NCBI RefSeq assembly: GCF_029581195.1
Contig: NZ_CP120737.1
Coordinates: 2,705,001 to 2,769,000 of the forward strand
Direction: 5' to 3'
Source: Solwaraspora sp. WMMD791
Lineage (GTDB): Bacteria > Actinomycetota > Actinomycetes > Mycobacteriales > Micromonosporaceae
DNA: 64,000 nt
Under the pieces are notes generated by a model. It worked only from the letters and a program-made list of their open reading frames with translations, was not told where the DNA came from and did not search any database. This document shows, piece after piece, positions 1 through 9,124 of the stretch (position 1 is the first letter of the stretch; each line of letters opens with the position of its first letter). The position numbers and the translations under genes were made by a program.

Positions 1-1253
<1,253 letters not shown>

Positions 1254-1464
1254 CTACGTTCTCCCTGCGCTCTCGGCCGGTCGCGCCGGCCCTGGCCTTG
1301 GACGGGTCTGCCTCGTCAGTGTCGAACACCTGCCGCCGGTCAACCCCGTCAGACGGTGCATCTCGACGTTACCCGCTGGCGGGGCAAACTCCGACCCCCA
1401 AAATCGGGTGTGTCAGAGGTCGGCCAGTCTACTCACCGACCGGCCGACCACTGACCGTACGTCG

Positions 1465-2127
1465 TCAGCTGGCTGCGCTGGCGGCCAGCAGACCCTTCTT
1501 GCGGCTGGTCAGGATGGTGTCGACCAGCCCGTACTCGCGGGATTCCTCCGCCGTCATGATCTTGTCACGGTCGATGTCTTTGCGGACCAGATCGACCGGC
1601 CGGTTGCAGTGCCGGGAGAGCATCTCCTCCAGCTGGGTCCGCATCCGCAGGATCTCCCGGGCCTGGATCTCGATGTCCGAGCCCTGCCCGTACCCACCCT
1701 CGGTCGCCGGCTGGTGGATGATGATCCGCGAGTTCGGCAGCGCCATCCGCTTGCCCGGTGTACCCGCAGCGAGCAGCACCGCGGCGGCGCTCGCCGCCTG
1801 CCCCAGGCAGACCGTCATGATGTCCGGCCGGACGTACTGCATCGTGTCGTAGATCGCCGTCATCGCGGTGAACGACCCGCCCGGCGAGTTGATGTACATG
1901 ATGATGTCCCGGTCCGGGTCGGTGCCCTCCAGGGTCAGCAGCTGGGCCATCACGTCGTTGGCCGACGCGTCGTCCACCTGAACGCCGAGGAAGATGATCC
2001 GGTCCTCGAAGAGCTTGTTGTACGGGTTCGACTCCTTGATCCCGTACGAGGTGCGCTCAACGAACGACGGCAGGACGTACCGGTTGTGCACCGGCGCGAA
2101 CCCGGGCGGCATGGTCAAGTCAGTCAT
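1465..2127 (-). CDS. clpP2: ATP-dependent Clp protease proteolytic subunit ClpP2
   Basis: Serine peptidase of the ClpP tetradecamer, 220 aa. Catalytic Ser113 is in GQAASAAAV, His138 in IIIHQP and the Asp is around 184 (VRKDIDRDK). The N-terminal text NRYVLPSFVERTSYGIKESNPYNKLFEDRIIFLG resembles mycobacterial ClpP2 rather than ClpP1. In actinobacteria the two paralogues form a mixed ClpP1P2 barrel. The ATG at 2127 has GAGGAAGG upstream; the reading frame stays open further upstream only inside clpP1. It follows clpP1 by 11 bp, so the two are almost certainly co-transcribed. Confidence 0.97.
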   Translation of the reverse strand: MTDLTMPPGFAPVHNRYVLPSFVERTSYGIKESNPYNKLFEDRIIFLGVQVDDASANDVMAQLLTLEGTDPDRDIIMYINSPGGSFTAMTAIYDTMQYVRPDIMTVCLGQAASAAAVLLAAGTPGKRMALPNSRIIIHQPATEGGYGQGSDIEIQAREILRMRTQLEEMLSRHCNRPVDLVRKDIDRDKIMTAEESREYGLVDTILTSRKKGLLAASAAS

Positions 2128-2138
2128 CGTCGCCTTCC

Positions 2139-2783
2139 TCAGTTGCGGGTGCCGGCGCCGGTCGGGACCTGCGTGGCTCCTGTGATCACCCGGTCGATGA
2201 AACCGTAGTCGAGCGCCTCGGCGGCGGTGAACCACCGGTCACGGTCCGAGTCCGCCTCGATCTGCTCCGCGTCCTGGCCGGTGTGGAACGCCACCCGCTC
2301 CTGGAACATCCGCTTGGTGTAGAGCATCTGCTCCGCCTGGATGGCGATGTCCGACGCCGTCCCACCCATCCCGCCGGACGGCTGGTGCATCATGATCCGC
2401 GCGTGCGGCAGGGCGTACCGCTTGCCCGGCGCGCCCGCGCAGAGCAGCAACTGACCCATGGACGCGGCCATGCCCATCGCGATGGTCGCGACATCGTTGG
2501 TGATGTACTGCATGGTGTCGTAGATCGCCATGCCCGAGTAGACCGACCCGCCCGGCGAGTTGATGTAGAGGTTGATGTCCCGCTCCGGGTCCTCCGCCGC
2601 CAGCAGCAGCAGCTGGGCGCAGATGCGGTTCGCCACCTGGTCGGTCACCTCGCTGCCGAGGAAGATGATCCGCTCCTTGAGCAGCCGGTTGAAGACCGTG
2701 TCGTCGAGGTTGCCACTGAGTGAGTCACCGCCGCGGGCCTCGCTCACCCGGATGGGCATAGCTGGGATGTGCAGATCGGTCAT
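2139..2783 (-). CDS. clpP1: ATP-dependent Clp protease proteolytic subunit ClpP1
   Basis: Serine peptidase, 214 aa, partner of ClpP2. The triad is Ser108 (GMAASMGQ), His133 (MMHQPSGG) and an Asp at about 178 ([16 protein letters not shown]). [22 protein letters not shown] is typical of actinobacterial ClpP1. The ATG at 2783 is preceded by GAAGGG. It is the first gene of clpP1-clpP2-clpX. A ClgR-like box sits about 85 bp upstream of the start, and a strong terminator separates it from tig, so the clp genes probably have their own stress-induced promoter. Confidence 0.97.
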   Translation of the reverse strand: MTDLHIPAMPIRVSEARGGDSLSGNLDDTVFNRLLKERIIFLGSEVTDQVANRICAQLLLLAAEDPERDINLYINSPGGSVYSGMAIYDTMQYITNDVATIAMGMAASMGQLLLCAGAPGKRYALPHARIMMHQPSGGMGGTASDIAIQAEQMLYTKRMFQERVAFHTGQDAEQIEADSDRDRWFTAAEALDYGFIDRVITGATQVPTGAGTRN

Positions 2784-2825
2784 GGCAGCCCTTCGCTCTC
2801 CGTGCGTCGTTAGGCCCGACATTAA

Positions 2826-2838
2826 CCGTTCCGAACGG
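2826..2838. promoter_or_regulatory. 13-bp palindrome CCGTTC-C-GAACGG upstream of clpP1
   Basis: Perfect 6-1-6 inverted repeat about 45 bp upstream of the clpP1 start, between the ClgR-like box and the gene. It could be an operator. It has no assigned regulator. Confidence 0.35.
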
Positions 2839-2865
2839 GCCGGGCGCCGTTCTCAGGGTGCTGTT

Positions 2866-2876
2866 CGCTTACAGCG
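2866..2876. promoter_or_regulatory. ClgR-type operator (CGC-N5-GCG) upstream of clpP1
   Basis: CGCTTACAGCG fits the CGCYNANRGCG core recognised by ClgR, the activator of clp protease genes in corynebacteria and streptomycetes. It lies about 83 bp upstream of the clpP1 start and clear of the tig terminator, as expected for an activator site. The match is by eye; binding is inferred. Confidence 0.55.
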
Positions 2877-2949
2877 CAGGGGGTGCGGCGACACGCCGTC
2901 GCAGGGAATACCGGCACAGGTCGTCAGCACCGGGGCCGACCACCAGACA

Positions 2950-2983
2950 GCTGTCACCCGGTACCGATGTACCGGGTGACAGC
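2950..2983 (-). terminator. Intrinsic-type terminator after tig
   Basis: Perfect 15-bp stem (2950-2964 with 2969-2983) and a CGAT loop, directly after the tig stop codon on the minus strand. There is no U-tract, which is common in high-GC actinobacteria. Confidence 0.75.
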
Positions 2984-2996
2984 AAGGGGGTCACCG

Positions 2997-4349
2997 TCAG
3001 TGGTCGTGCCCGTGGTCGTGCTCTGCCTCGTTGGCCTCCCGGATCGCGTCCATGCTGATCGGGTTGCCGGCGGAGTCCTTCATCGTGATCCGCTCCATCA
3101 CCAGGCCGAGCGCCTTGCCCCGGCGGACGTCGCCGTAGACCGCGCCGGCCGCGCCGGAGCGGGCCAGCTGGTCGTAGTACTGCTGCGGTGCCATCCCAGC
3201 CCGCTGGGCCCGGTGCACGATCTCGTGACCGAACTCGTCGTCGGAGACCTGCACGTCCTCGGCGTCGGCGAGGGTGTCCAGCAGCAGCTGGATCTTCACC
3301 GCCTTGCCGGCCGCCTCGGTCAGCTCGGCGTCGATGTCAGCTTCGGACTTCTCCTCGGAGGCCAGATAGTCCTCCCAGGAGGCGCCGATGCGCTCCAGCT
3401 GGTCGGTCATCGCCTGCTTACGGTGCTCGACCTCCTCGCTGACCACGCCGTCCGGTGCCGGGACCTCGGCCGCCTCGACCAGCTGGTCGAGCGCCTTGTC
3501 CCGGGCGGCGTAGATCTGCTCGACCCGCTTGACCCGCTCGACCCGCTGACGCAGGTCGCCGCGCAGCTCCTCAATGGTGTCGAACTCGCTGGCCATCTGG
3601 GCGAACGCGTCGTCCAGCTCCGGCAGCTGCTTCTCCTTGACCGTACGCACGGTCACCGCGACGTCCGCGTCACGGCCGGCGAAGTCGCCCCCCACGAGCT
3701 GGGTGACGAAGCTGGTGGCCGCGCCGGCGGACATACCGACGAGCACCTCGTCCAAGCCCGGCAGCAGCTGCTTGCTGCCGACCTCGTGCGACAGGTTGGT
3801 GGCCGAACCGCCCGGCACCTCTTCGCCGTCGACCGTCGCGGCCAGGTCGATCTGAACGTAGTCGCCCTCCTGCGCCGGGCGCTCCACGGTCTTCAACGTG
3901 GCGAACCGCTCCCGCAGGTTGCCGACCTGGTCCTCGATCTCGCTGTCGTCGATCTGCAGCTCGTCGACGGTGACCTCGATCGTGCTCAGGTCCGGCAGGG
4001 TCAGCTGCGGACGTACGTCCACCTCGGCGGTGAACTTCAGCGCCTCGCCATCGGTGAAGTCGGTGATCTCCACCGCCGGCCGGCCGAGGGTCTTGACCTC
4101 GTGCTCGCGGATGGCAGCCAGGATGTTCTGCGGGATCGCCTCCTGTACCGCCTCGTTCAGCACGGTGCCCCTACCGACCCGCTGGTCGATGACCGCAGCG
4201 GGCACCTTTCCCTTGCGGAAGCCGGGGATGGTGACCTGCTGGGCGATCTCCCGGTACGCCTTCCGCAGGCTCGGTTCGAGCTCGACGAACGGCACCTCGA
4301 TGGCGAGCCGGACCCGAGTCGGGCTCAAGGTCTCGACGGTGCTCTTCAC
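2997..4349 (-). CDS. tig: Trigger factor
   Basis: Ribosome-associated chaperone and peptidyl-prolyl isomerase, 450 aa, full length. The N-terminal ribosome-binding domain has the signature GFRKGK (residues about 43-48). The FKBP-type PPIase domain follows (EGDYVQIDLAATVDG, about 160-245), then the helical C-terminal arms and a His/Asp-rich tail (EHDHGHDH). It is encoded directly upstream of clpP1-clpP2-clpX, the usual actinobacterial order, which places nascent-chain folding beside degradation. The ATG start is at 4349. Confidence 0.97.
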   Translation of the reverse strand: MKSTVETLSPTRVRLAIEVPFVELEPSLRKAYREIAQQVTIPGFRKGKVPAAVIDQRVGRGTVLNEAVQEAIPQNILAAIREHEVKTLGRPAVEITDFTDGEALKFTAEVDVRPQLTLPDLSTIEVTVDELQIDDSEIEDQVGNLRERFATLKTVERPAQEGDYVQIDLAATVDGEEVPGGSATNLSHEVGSKQLLPGLDEVLVGMSAGAATSFVTQLVGGDFAGRDADVAVTVRTVKEKQLPELDDAFAQMASEFDTIEELRGDLRQRVERVKRVEQIYAARDKALDQLVEAAEVPAPDGVVSEEVEHRKQAMTDQLERIGASWEDYLASEEKSEADIDAELTEAAGKAVKIQLLLDTLADAEDVQVSDDEFGHEIVHRAQRAGMAPQQYYDQLARSGAAGAVYGDVRRGKALGLVMERITMKDSAGNPISMDAIREANEAEHDHGHDH

Positions 4350-4514
4350 AGGCGTACTCCTTGATGCATGTCAGTCTTGTCCGGTCATCACTGTCGGCTC
4401 CGGGCGCTGCCCGGGGCGAGCCGCCCCGGCGCGTGGCATGGCGCAGCCCATCGAGTGTAGGCATGCCGACATGCCGGACTACCCGCACCCGGCACCCGTG
4501 CCGGCGGCTGACAG

Positions 4515-4588
4515 TCGGGGTGGCGGGATTTGAACCCACGGCCCCTCGCTCCCAAAGCGAGTGCGCTACCAAGCTGCGCCACACCCCG
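4515..4588 (-). tRNA. tRNA-Pro (anticodon UGG)
   Basis: 74-nt cloverleaf without encoded CCA. Acceptor CGGGGTG pairs with CACCCCG, D-stem GCGC/GCGC, anticodon stem CTCGC/GCGAG with loop TTTGGGA (anticodon TGG), and T-arm GTGGG-TTCAAAT-CCCGC. It lies upstream of tig on the same strand and decodes CCN proline codons. Confidence 0.96.
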
Positions 4589-4755
4589 TGGCGACGATCA
4601 GTCTATGCCGTCGGCAAACCACCACGCTGCCCGGTATCCGCCGGGTGGGACGCCGGCGCCGATCGGCCACCGCAACGCCTGCCGGCGACACCCCCGTGCG
4701 GCGAGCCGGGGAGAACTTGTACGCTGGACCTTGCACCCCGCCTGCCGGGGTGTAC

Positions 4756-4829
4756 GCGGGCGTAGCTCAATGGTAGAGCCTCAGTCTTCCAAACTGATTA
4801 CGCGAGTTCGATTCTCGTCGCCCGCTCCA
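4756..4829 (+). tRNA. tRNA-Gly (anticodon UCC), integration target of the AICE
   Basis: 74 nt including an encoded CCA. Acceptor GCGGGCG/CGCCCGC, D-arm GCTC/GAGC, anticodon stem TCAGT/ACTGA with loop CTTCCAA (anticodon TCC at 4788-4790), and T-arm GCGAG-TTCGATT-CTCGT. The gene is intact because the element supplies its own copy of the 3' part from the anticodon loop onward. It decodes GGA/GGG. Confidence 0.97.
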
Positions 4830-4830
4830 G
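4785..4830 (+). other. attL, 46-bp direct repeat with attR
   Basis: Identical to 20375-20420. It spans tRNA-Gly from the anticodon stem/loop through CCA. After two mismatched bases the identity continues for 24 more bases (4833-4856 against 20423-20446). That extension contains a CCGC/GCGG hairpin that probably terminates the tRNA transcript, so the element also restores the terminator. Confidence 0.95.
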
Positions 4831-4883
4831 ACGCTCCGCCGCAGGTCAGCGGCGGTTTCTCTGGCCGGTGACCACTCCCCCGG

Positions 4884-6101
4884 TCAGCCCTTGTCGATCT
4901 TGCGTGCCATCCGCGTGCCATTAGCCCCGGCCGGGCCGTCAGCCGTGCCGTCCGGAGTGCTCTCCTCACGGCCAGCGGAACGCGGGAGCCCGGCGGTGAT
5001 CACCCGATCCATGCCGGCCGCGATCTCCCGATCCCGCTCGCTGTTGGCGTGCTGGTAGATCAGTGCCGCCCGCATGCTGGCGTGCCCCATCCGGGACATC
5101 AGGTCACGGGTGCTCGCACCCGTCGCCGCCGCCAGGTTGTTGCCGGTGTGCCGCAGGTCGTGAAAGTGGAAGTCGGCCGGCAGGCCGGCCGCCGCCAGTG
5201 CCGCCGACCACCGGACCGCGCGGCGGAAGTTGCCGGAACGCAGCACCGCGCCCTTGTCGCCGGTGAACACCAGCGCTTCCGGGTCGTCGTCGACGAACGC
5301 GGCCAGGTGGTCGACGAGCGCCGACCGGGCAGCCGCCGGCAGCGCCACGACCCGGTTGCCGGCTTGCGACTTCGGCGGGCCGAACACCAACCCGCCGCTA
5401 CGCAGCACGGCGAGCTTGCGCGGTACGCGGATCGTGCCCGCGTCGGTGTCGACGTCGCACCGGCGCAACGCGGCCAGCTCGCCCCAACGCAGCCCCGAGA
5501 ACGCGGCGACGATGATCAACGCCGAGAACCGGGCCGGCATCGCTTCCGCGAGCGCGACGACCTGGGCGACGGTCGCCACCGGCCGCTCAGGCGTGTGATA
5601 GCGGTCATAGCCGGGGATACGGCAGGGGTTCTGCCGGATCAGCTCGTCTTCCTTCATCGCCGTGTTGAGCACGGCCCGCAGCAGTGAGTACGCCTTGACC
5701 GCTTGCGGCTCGGAGACCCCGTTGCCGAGCAGCCGGGCACGCCAGTCCCGGATGGTCGCTGGCTTGATCGTGCCGAGTACGAGAGCGCCGAGGTACGGCC
5801 GGACGTACAGCCGGAACAGATCCTCGTAGTTCTCCCGGGTACGCGGCTGGAGTCGACGTTGCGCGATCCAGCGCGAGCCGTACTCGCTGAGGGTGATCTG
5901 ACCCGCTTCCGGCGCGTTCCACTCGCCACGGATGATCTCCGACTCGACGACGGTCAGCCACTTCGCCGCCTGCGGCTCGGTCGGGAACGTGTCGGGCGCC
6001 TTCCGCTCGACGCCGTCCGGGCCGAAGTACCGGGCCTGGTACCGCCCGGACGGCAACTTGCGGATGCTGCCGAACCGACGCCGGCCAGGCTTGTTCGCCA
6101 T
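4884..6101 (-). CDS. int: Site-specific tyrosine integrase of the AICE
   Basis: Recombinase that integrates and, with Xis, excises the element at tRNA-Gly, 405 aa. It has an N-terminal AP2-like arm-binding region (about 8-60), a SAM-like core-binding domain (about 70-155) and a catalytic domain. Active-site residues are Arg205 (SGLRWGELAAL), His314 and Arg317 (HDLRH), His340 (GH) and Tyr349 (ALIYQH). It sits next to attL with its 3' end facing the core, the standard AICE arrangement. Its ATG overlaps the stop of the excisionase gene, so the two are translationally coupled. Confidence 0.95.
   Translation of the reverse strand: MANKPGRRRFGSIRKLPSGRYQARYFGPDGVERKAPDTFPTEPQAAKWLTVVESEIIRGEWNAPEAGQITLSEYGSRWIAQRRLQPRTRENYEDLFRLYVRPYLGALVLGTIKPATIRDWRARLLGNGVSEPQAVKAYSLLRAVLNTAMKEDELIRQNPCRIPGYDRYHTPERPVATVAQVVALAEAMPARFSALIIVAAFSGLRWGELAALRRCDVDTDAGTIRVPRKLAVLRSGGLVFGPPKSQAGNRVVALPAAARSALVDHLAAFVDDDPEALVFTGDKGAVLRSGNFRRAVRWSAALAAAGLPADFHFHDLRHTGNNLAAATGASTRDLMSRMGHASMRAALIYQHANSERDREIAAGMDRVITAGLPRSAGREESTPDGTADGPAGANGTRMARKIDKG
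4903..4921 (+). other. Putative integrase arm-type site, left
   Basis: CGTGCCATCCGCGTGCCAT holds two GTGCCAT copies spaced 11 bp, one helical turn. The same 19 bp occur near the right end (20259-20277), both inside the element and outside the att core. Shared paired repeats flanking an att core are typical arm sites for tyrosine integrases. The left copy lies within the 3' end of the integrase gene. Confidence 0.6.
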
Positions 6102-6319
6102 CAGGCCACCTCACCCAGGTAGTGACGCAGGTTCGCGCGGGTCAGCGGCGCGATCCGGTTCCGTTCGACGTACGCGGCCACCGCAGATTCCTCGAAGCGG
6201 ACCAGGCGGCCCACCTTCACGTACTCAATCCGGCGGTCAGCGACCAACCGACGCACGAATCGCGGCGTTGCCCGGAGGCGAGCGGCGACCTCATCGGGGG
6301 TCAACAGCCCGTCTGCCAT
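6101..6319 (-). CDS. xis: Excisionase / MerR-like helix-turn-helix DNA-binding protein
   Basis: 72 aa with one HTH_17-type winged helix: LLTPDEVAARLRATPRFVRRLVADRRIEYVKVGRLVRF, with the recognition helix at about 17-30. Proteins of this type between rep and int in AICEs act as excisionases or directionality factors. The ATG at 6319 is chosen for the GGGAGGA 8 bp upstream. It overlaps int by 1 bp (TGATG). Confidence 0.85.
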   Translation of the reverse strand: MADGLLTPDEVAARLRATPRFVRRLVADRRIEYVKVGRLVRFEESAVAAYVERNRIAPLTRANLRHYLGEVA

Positions 6320-6339
6320 CCATGTCCTCCCGTTCACGA

Positions 6340-8148
6340 TCAGGCTGCGAGGGTCAGGGGTCGAGGTGTTGCCGAGACAGCGCCGGAGGCGCGTTGTCGG
6401 GCGTTGGTGAGCGTGGTGCGCCAGCGGATCCGTTCGGAGACGGCGCGCAGGATGCGGTGTTGCAGGGGTGGGACGTCGGGGTCGTCGGGTCGGGCGAGTT
6501 CGAACCGGTAGCGGTCCGGGTTGTCGACCTGCCCGTCCGACTGGCCGTTCGACTGGCCGCCGTCGTTGTTGTCGGTGGTGGCCTGGTCGTCGGTGTCGGC
6601 GAGGTTCCGGGCGAGGATGGCGCGGACCCATGCCCGGTTGTCGGCGCGGTGGTCGGCCAGGGTCTTGCCGGACCATTGCCGGGAGACGAGCACCCGCCGG
6701 CCGGTGAAGCCGAGGGTCGCTCGTTGGTGGACCTTGCCGGTGCAGCGGCCGGGGGTGAGGCCGGGTTTGGCCTTGTCGGGTTGGACGCCGTAGAGCAGCC
6801 AGTTGGCGCAGGTCGGCGAGCACGGCAGGACGGAGAGTTCGGCGTGGAGCCGGTCGAAGTGCGCCTTCTGTGGGTCGGAGCGTGGCCGGGCCTGGTCGGT
6901 CAGGTCCTTGGTGACGTACTTCGTGACGTAGCGGATGGAGCGTTCCGCGTCTTTGGTGCCCTGGTCGATGCCGCGTGCGTCGATCCGACCCAGCCGGGCG
7001 ACGTACGCGGGTGGGGTGCCGGGTTCCTCCAACTCGTCGAGCGCTTCACCCCAGGTGGGTAGCGGCTGGCGGGTTTTGGGGTCGACGTACGCCTGCCGGT
7101 CGGTATCCCACAGCGGTGGTGTGTCGACCCGGTAGACGGGCTGGTCGAAGCGTGGCCACCACACCTGGTGGTAGGTCGCGGCGGCGATCTGCTTCAACAG
7201 CTTGCGGGGCAGCGTCCCTCGAATCGCGAAGTGCGCGTGTGGGGCGAGTCGGCGTTGCAGCTCGACGGCCCCGGCGTACTGGACGTTCCAGCCCGCCGCC
7301 CGGCGCAGGTTCTGCCACCACCGGTCCAGCACGCGGGCGAAGTGGATCGAGTCCAGCGCGGCACGCCGGTAGTCGTAGCTGTCCGGATCCACCGGCGTGC
7401 TCAGCAACGGATCATGTGGTTGGTGGCGTTGCCCGCACTCGCACGGCACCACGTAGCCGCCGCGCCGAAAGTGCGAGTGCACCGGGCCGTGACTGTCGAG
7501 GGTGAGCGTGAGCAGCATCGACGGCCGATACGTTTTACCCTGCCGGCCGGTGTAGGCCCGGCCGACCGTTCGCGGGTCGACGGGCAGCCGGGGCAGGTCC
7601 GGGGTGTCCTGGCGTCGGCGGGTCGACCGGCGACGCCGAGGCCGCTCATCCCGCTCGACCGGGGTCAACCGGCCGCGCAGGTTCGATTCCGCCAACGCCT
7701 CATCAACCTCGACGATCGCCGCATCGAGGTCGGCGACCTGCGCCGCCCGCGCGTCCGGGTCCATCGGTTCGTACGCCAGCGCGTGACGCTCGAACTCGAG
7801 GTGCGCCCGCAGCCGGACCAGCGACAGCACGTCCTCACCCGGCTTGTCTGGCCGCACGGCCGGTTCGTCGGCCAGGTGCCAGCCCTCCCGGATCTGCTGG
7901 ATACGTAGCCGTCGGCCGCGTTCCGCGCACGGCTTGCACTTCGCGGCGAGGGTCGCCCCGCAGGGCACTTCGACGACATCGGTTCGGCCGGTCACGGTGT
8001 CGGTGCGGCGCAGCACCACCGGCCGCACGCACACCTGATGCTGCTCCGCCAACTGCCGCAGCGCGTCCTTCGCGAGGGGTTGACGCATCCGGGCGGCCCG
8101 CGACCCCGGACGCGGTTGCGCCTCGATGTCAGGGGTTGGAAGGGTCAT
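6340..8148 (-). CDS. repSA: RepSA-like replication initiator (HUH endonuclease type)
   Basis: Replication initiator of the element, 602 aa, the length expected for RepSA/pSAM2-like proteins. A cysteine cluster lies at C63, C71 and C74, followed by a basic linker (about 165-182). The HUH motif is APHAHFAIRG (His304 and His306). Candidate nucleophile tyrosines are Tyr407 and Tyr411 in SIRYVTKYVTK. A low-complexity Asn/Gly/Asp stretch occurs near 530. The family nicks a double-strand origin and starts rolling-circle replication of the excised circle. No origin was pinned down. It lies just upstream of xis and int. Confidence 0.9.
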   Translation of the reverse strand: MTLPTPDIEAQPRPGSRAARMRQPLAKDALRQLAEQHQVCVRPVVLRRTDTVTGRTDVVEVPCGATLAAKCKPCAERGRRLRIQQIREGWHLADEPAVRPDKPGEDVLSLVRLRAHLEFERHALAYEPMDPDARAAQVADLDAAIVEVDEALAESNLRGRLTPVERDERPRRRRSTRRRQDTPDLPRLPVDPRTVGRAYTGRQGKTYRPSMLLTLTLDSHGPVHSHFRRGGYVVPCECGQRHQPHDPLLSTPVDPDSYDYRRAALDSIHFARVLDRWWQNLRRAAGWNVQYAGAVELQRRLAPHAHFAIRGTLPRKLLKQIAAATYHQVWWPRFDQPVYRVDTPPLWDTDRQAYVDPKTRQPLPTWGEALDELEEPGTPPAYVARLGRIDARGIDQGTKDAERSIRYVTKYVTKDLTDQARPRSDPQKAHFDRLHAELSVLPCSPTCANWLLYGVQPDKAKPGLTPGRCTGKVHQRATLGFTGRRVLVSRQWSGKTLADHRADNRAWVRAILARNLADTDDQATTDNNDGGQSNGQSDGQVDNPDRYRFELARPDDPDVPPLQHRILRAVSERIRWRTTLTNARQRASGAVSATPRPLTLAA

Positions 8149-8192
8149 CGGTCGGACTCCGATCGGGAGACCGGCATGGCACGCTGCCGGGC

Positions 8193-8507
8193 ATGACGAC
8201 TGATCAGGGACCGTTCGTCAACGTGTTCCGAGGTCCAGAGCACGGCCCGCACGCGTGTCCGTGCTGTGGCTACCTGACGTTGGCTGAGCGTGGTAGCTAC
8301 GAGATCTGTCCGGTGTGCTTCTGGGAGGACGACGGCCAGGACGAACACGACGCGGCTCGGGTACGCGGCGGCCCCAACCGAGGGCTGAGCCTGCTCGATG
8401 CCCGGAAGAACTTCGCCACGATTGGCGCAAGCGATCCCCGCGACCTGAAACACGTACGACCGCCACGACCCGAGGAGCATCCGCCGGCCGGTCACGACAG
8501 CACCTGA
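8193..8507 (+). CDS. CPCC-family cysteine-rich protein
   Basis: 104 aa, plus strand, against the direction of the AICE core operon. Two cysteine pairs, ACPCCGYLT (about 21-29) and CPVCFWEDDGQDE (about 40-52), form the CPCC zinc-binding-type domain found in many short bacterial proteins of unknown role. The ATG at 8193 has only a weak ribosome site. The 3' end overlaps the convergent membrane-protein gene by 16 bp. It starts 45 bp from the divergent rep gene. It may be element cargo. The function is unknown. Confidence 0.75.
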   Translation: MTTDQGPFVNVFRGPEHGPHACPCCGYLTLAERGSYEICPVCFWEDDGQDEHDAARVRGGPNRGLSLLDARKNFATIGASDPRDLKHVRPPRPEEHPPAGHDST

Positions 8508-9124
8508 CCAGCCGGGGCACCGTTACGGGTGGGGAAGACACCCGCCGCGACCGGCACAACAGCGGTCCGAACGGGCACCGCCGGTTGCGGCCGTACCGGG
8601 GCAGCGTGGTCGGTGTCGACCTGGTCGACAGCAGCAGCCGAGGGATGGCCCGGCTGGACAACGGCAGCCGCCGGCCGCTGGTTGTCCGGCTGGTCAACAC
8701 CGGCCGGGACCGGGGCGGGGGTGGTGGGTTTGGTGGACAGGACGAGCTTCGACAGGCCCAGGAACGCCAACGCCGGCACCGCCGACAGCAACCAGCCCGA
8801 GATACCCGGTTTGGCGACAGCGAGTTGTGCGGCAAGGGACAGGCAGACCGCGCAGACGAGCAGGAACATCGGATAGCCGACCGGTCCACCCGTACGACGC
8901 CGCCGCCGGATCGTCAACAACGCAGCGAGGGGGATCAGTTCGGAGATCGCGGCGTTGGCCCAGCCGAACCACTCCCCCGTACCCGCCGGGGAGTTGTCCA
9001 TCGTCCAGTCGTGGACGTGGGTGAACGACGCCGCCCCCGCCAGGCTGCCGACGACGAGCAGGATCAGCACCAACAGCACGCCTTCCGCCCGCTCCGCGCG
9101 GGTCGGCCCGCTGGTCGACGCCAT
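8492..9124 (-). CDS. DUF2637-like membrane protein of the AICE transfer region
   Basis: 210 aa. Four hydrophobic segments lie in the first about 130 residues (for example VLLVLILLVVGSLAGAAS and FLLVCAVCLSLAAQLAV), followed by a Pro/Ala/Val-rich tail that is probably cytoplasmic. The segment HVHDWTMDNSPAGTGEWFGWANAAISELIPL is typical of DUF2637/Spd-like proteins on actinobacterial plasmids and AICEs, often linked to intramycelial spread. The ATG at 9124 overlaps the stop of the translocase gene (TGATG), so the pair is coupled. The spread role is inferred. Confidence 0.75.
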   Translation of the reverse strand: MASTSGPTRAERAEGVLLVLILLVVGSLAGAASFTHVHDWTMDNSPAGTGEWFGWANAAISELIPLAALLTIRRRRRTGGPVGYPMFLLVCAVCLSLAAQLAVAKPGISGWLLSAVPALAFLGLSKLVLSTKPTTPAPVPAGVDQPDNQRPAAAVVQPGHPSAAAVDQVDTDHAAPVRPQPAVPVRTAVVPVAAGVFPTRNGAPAGQVLS

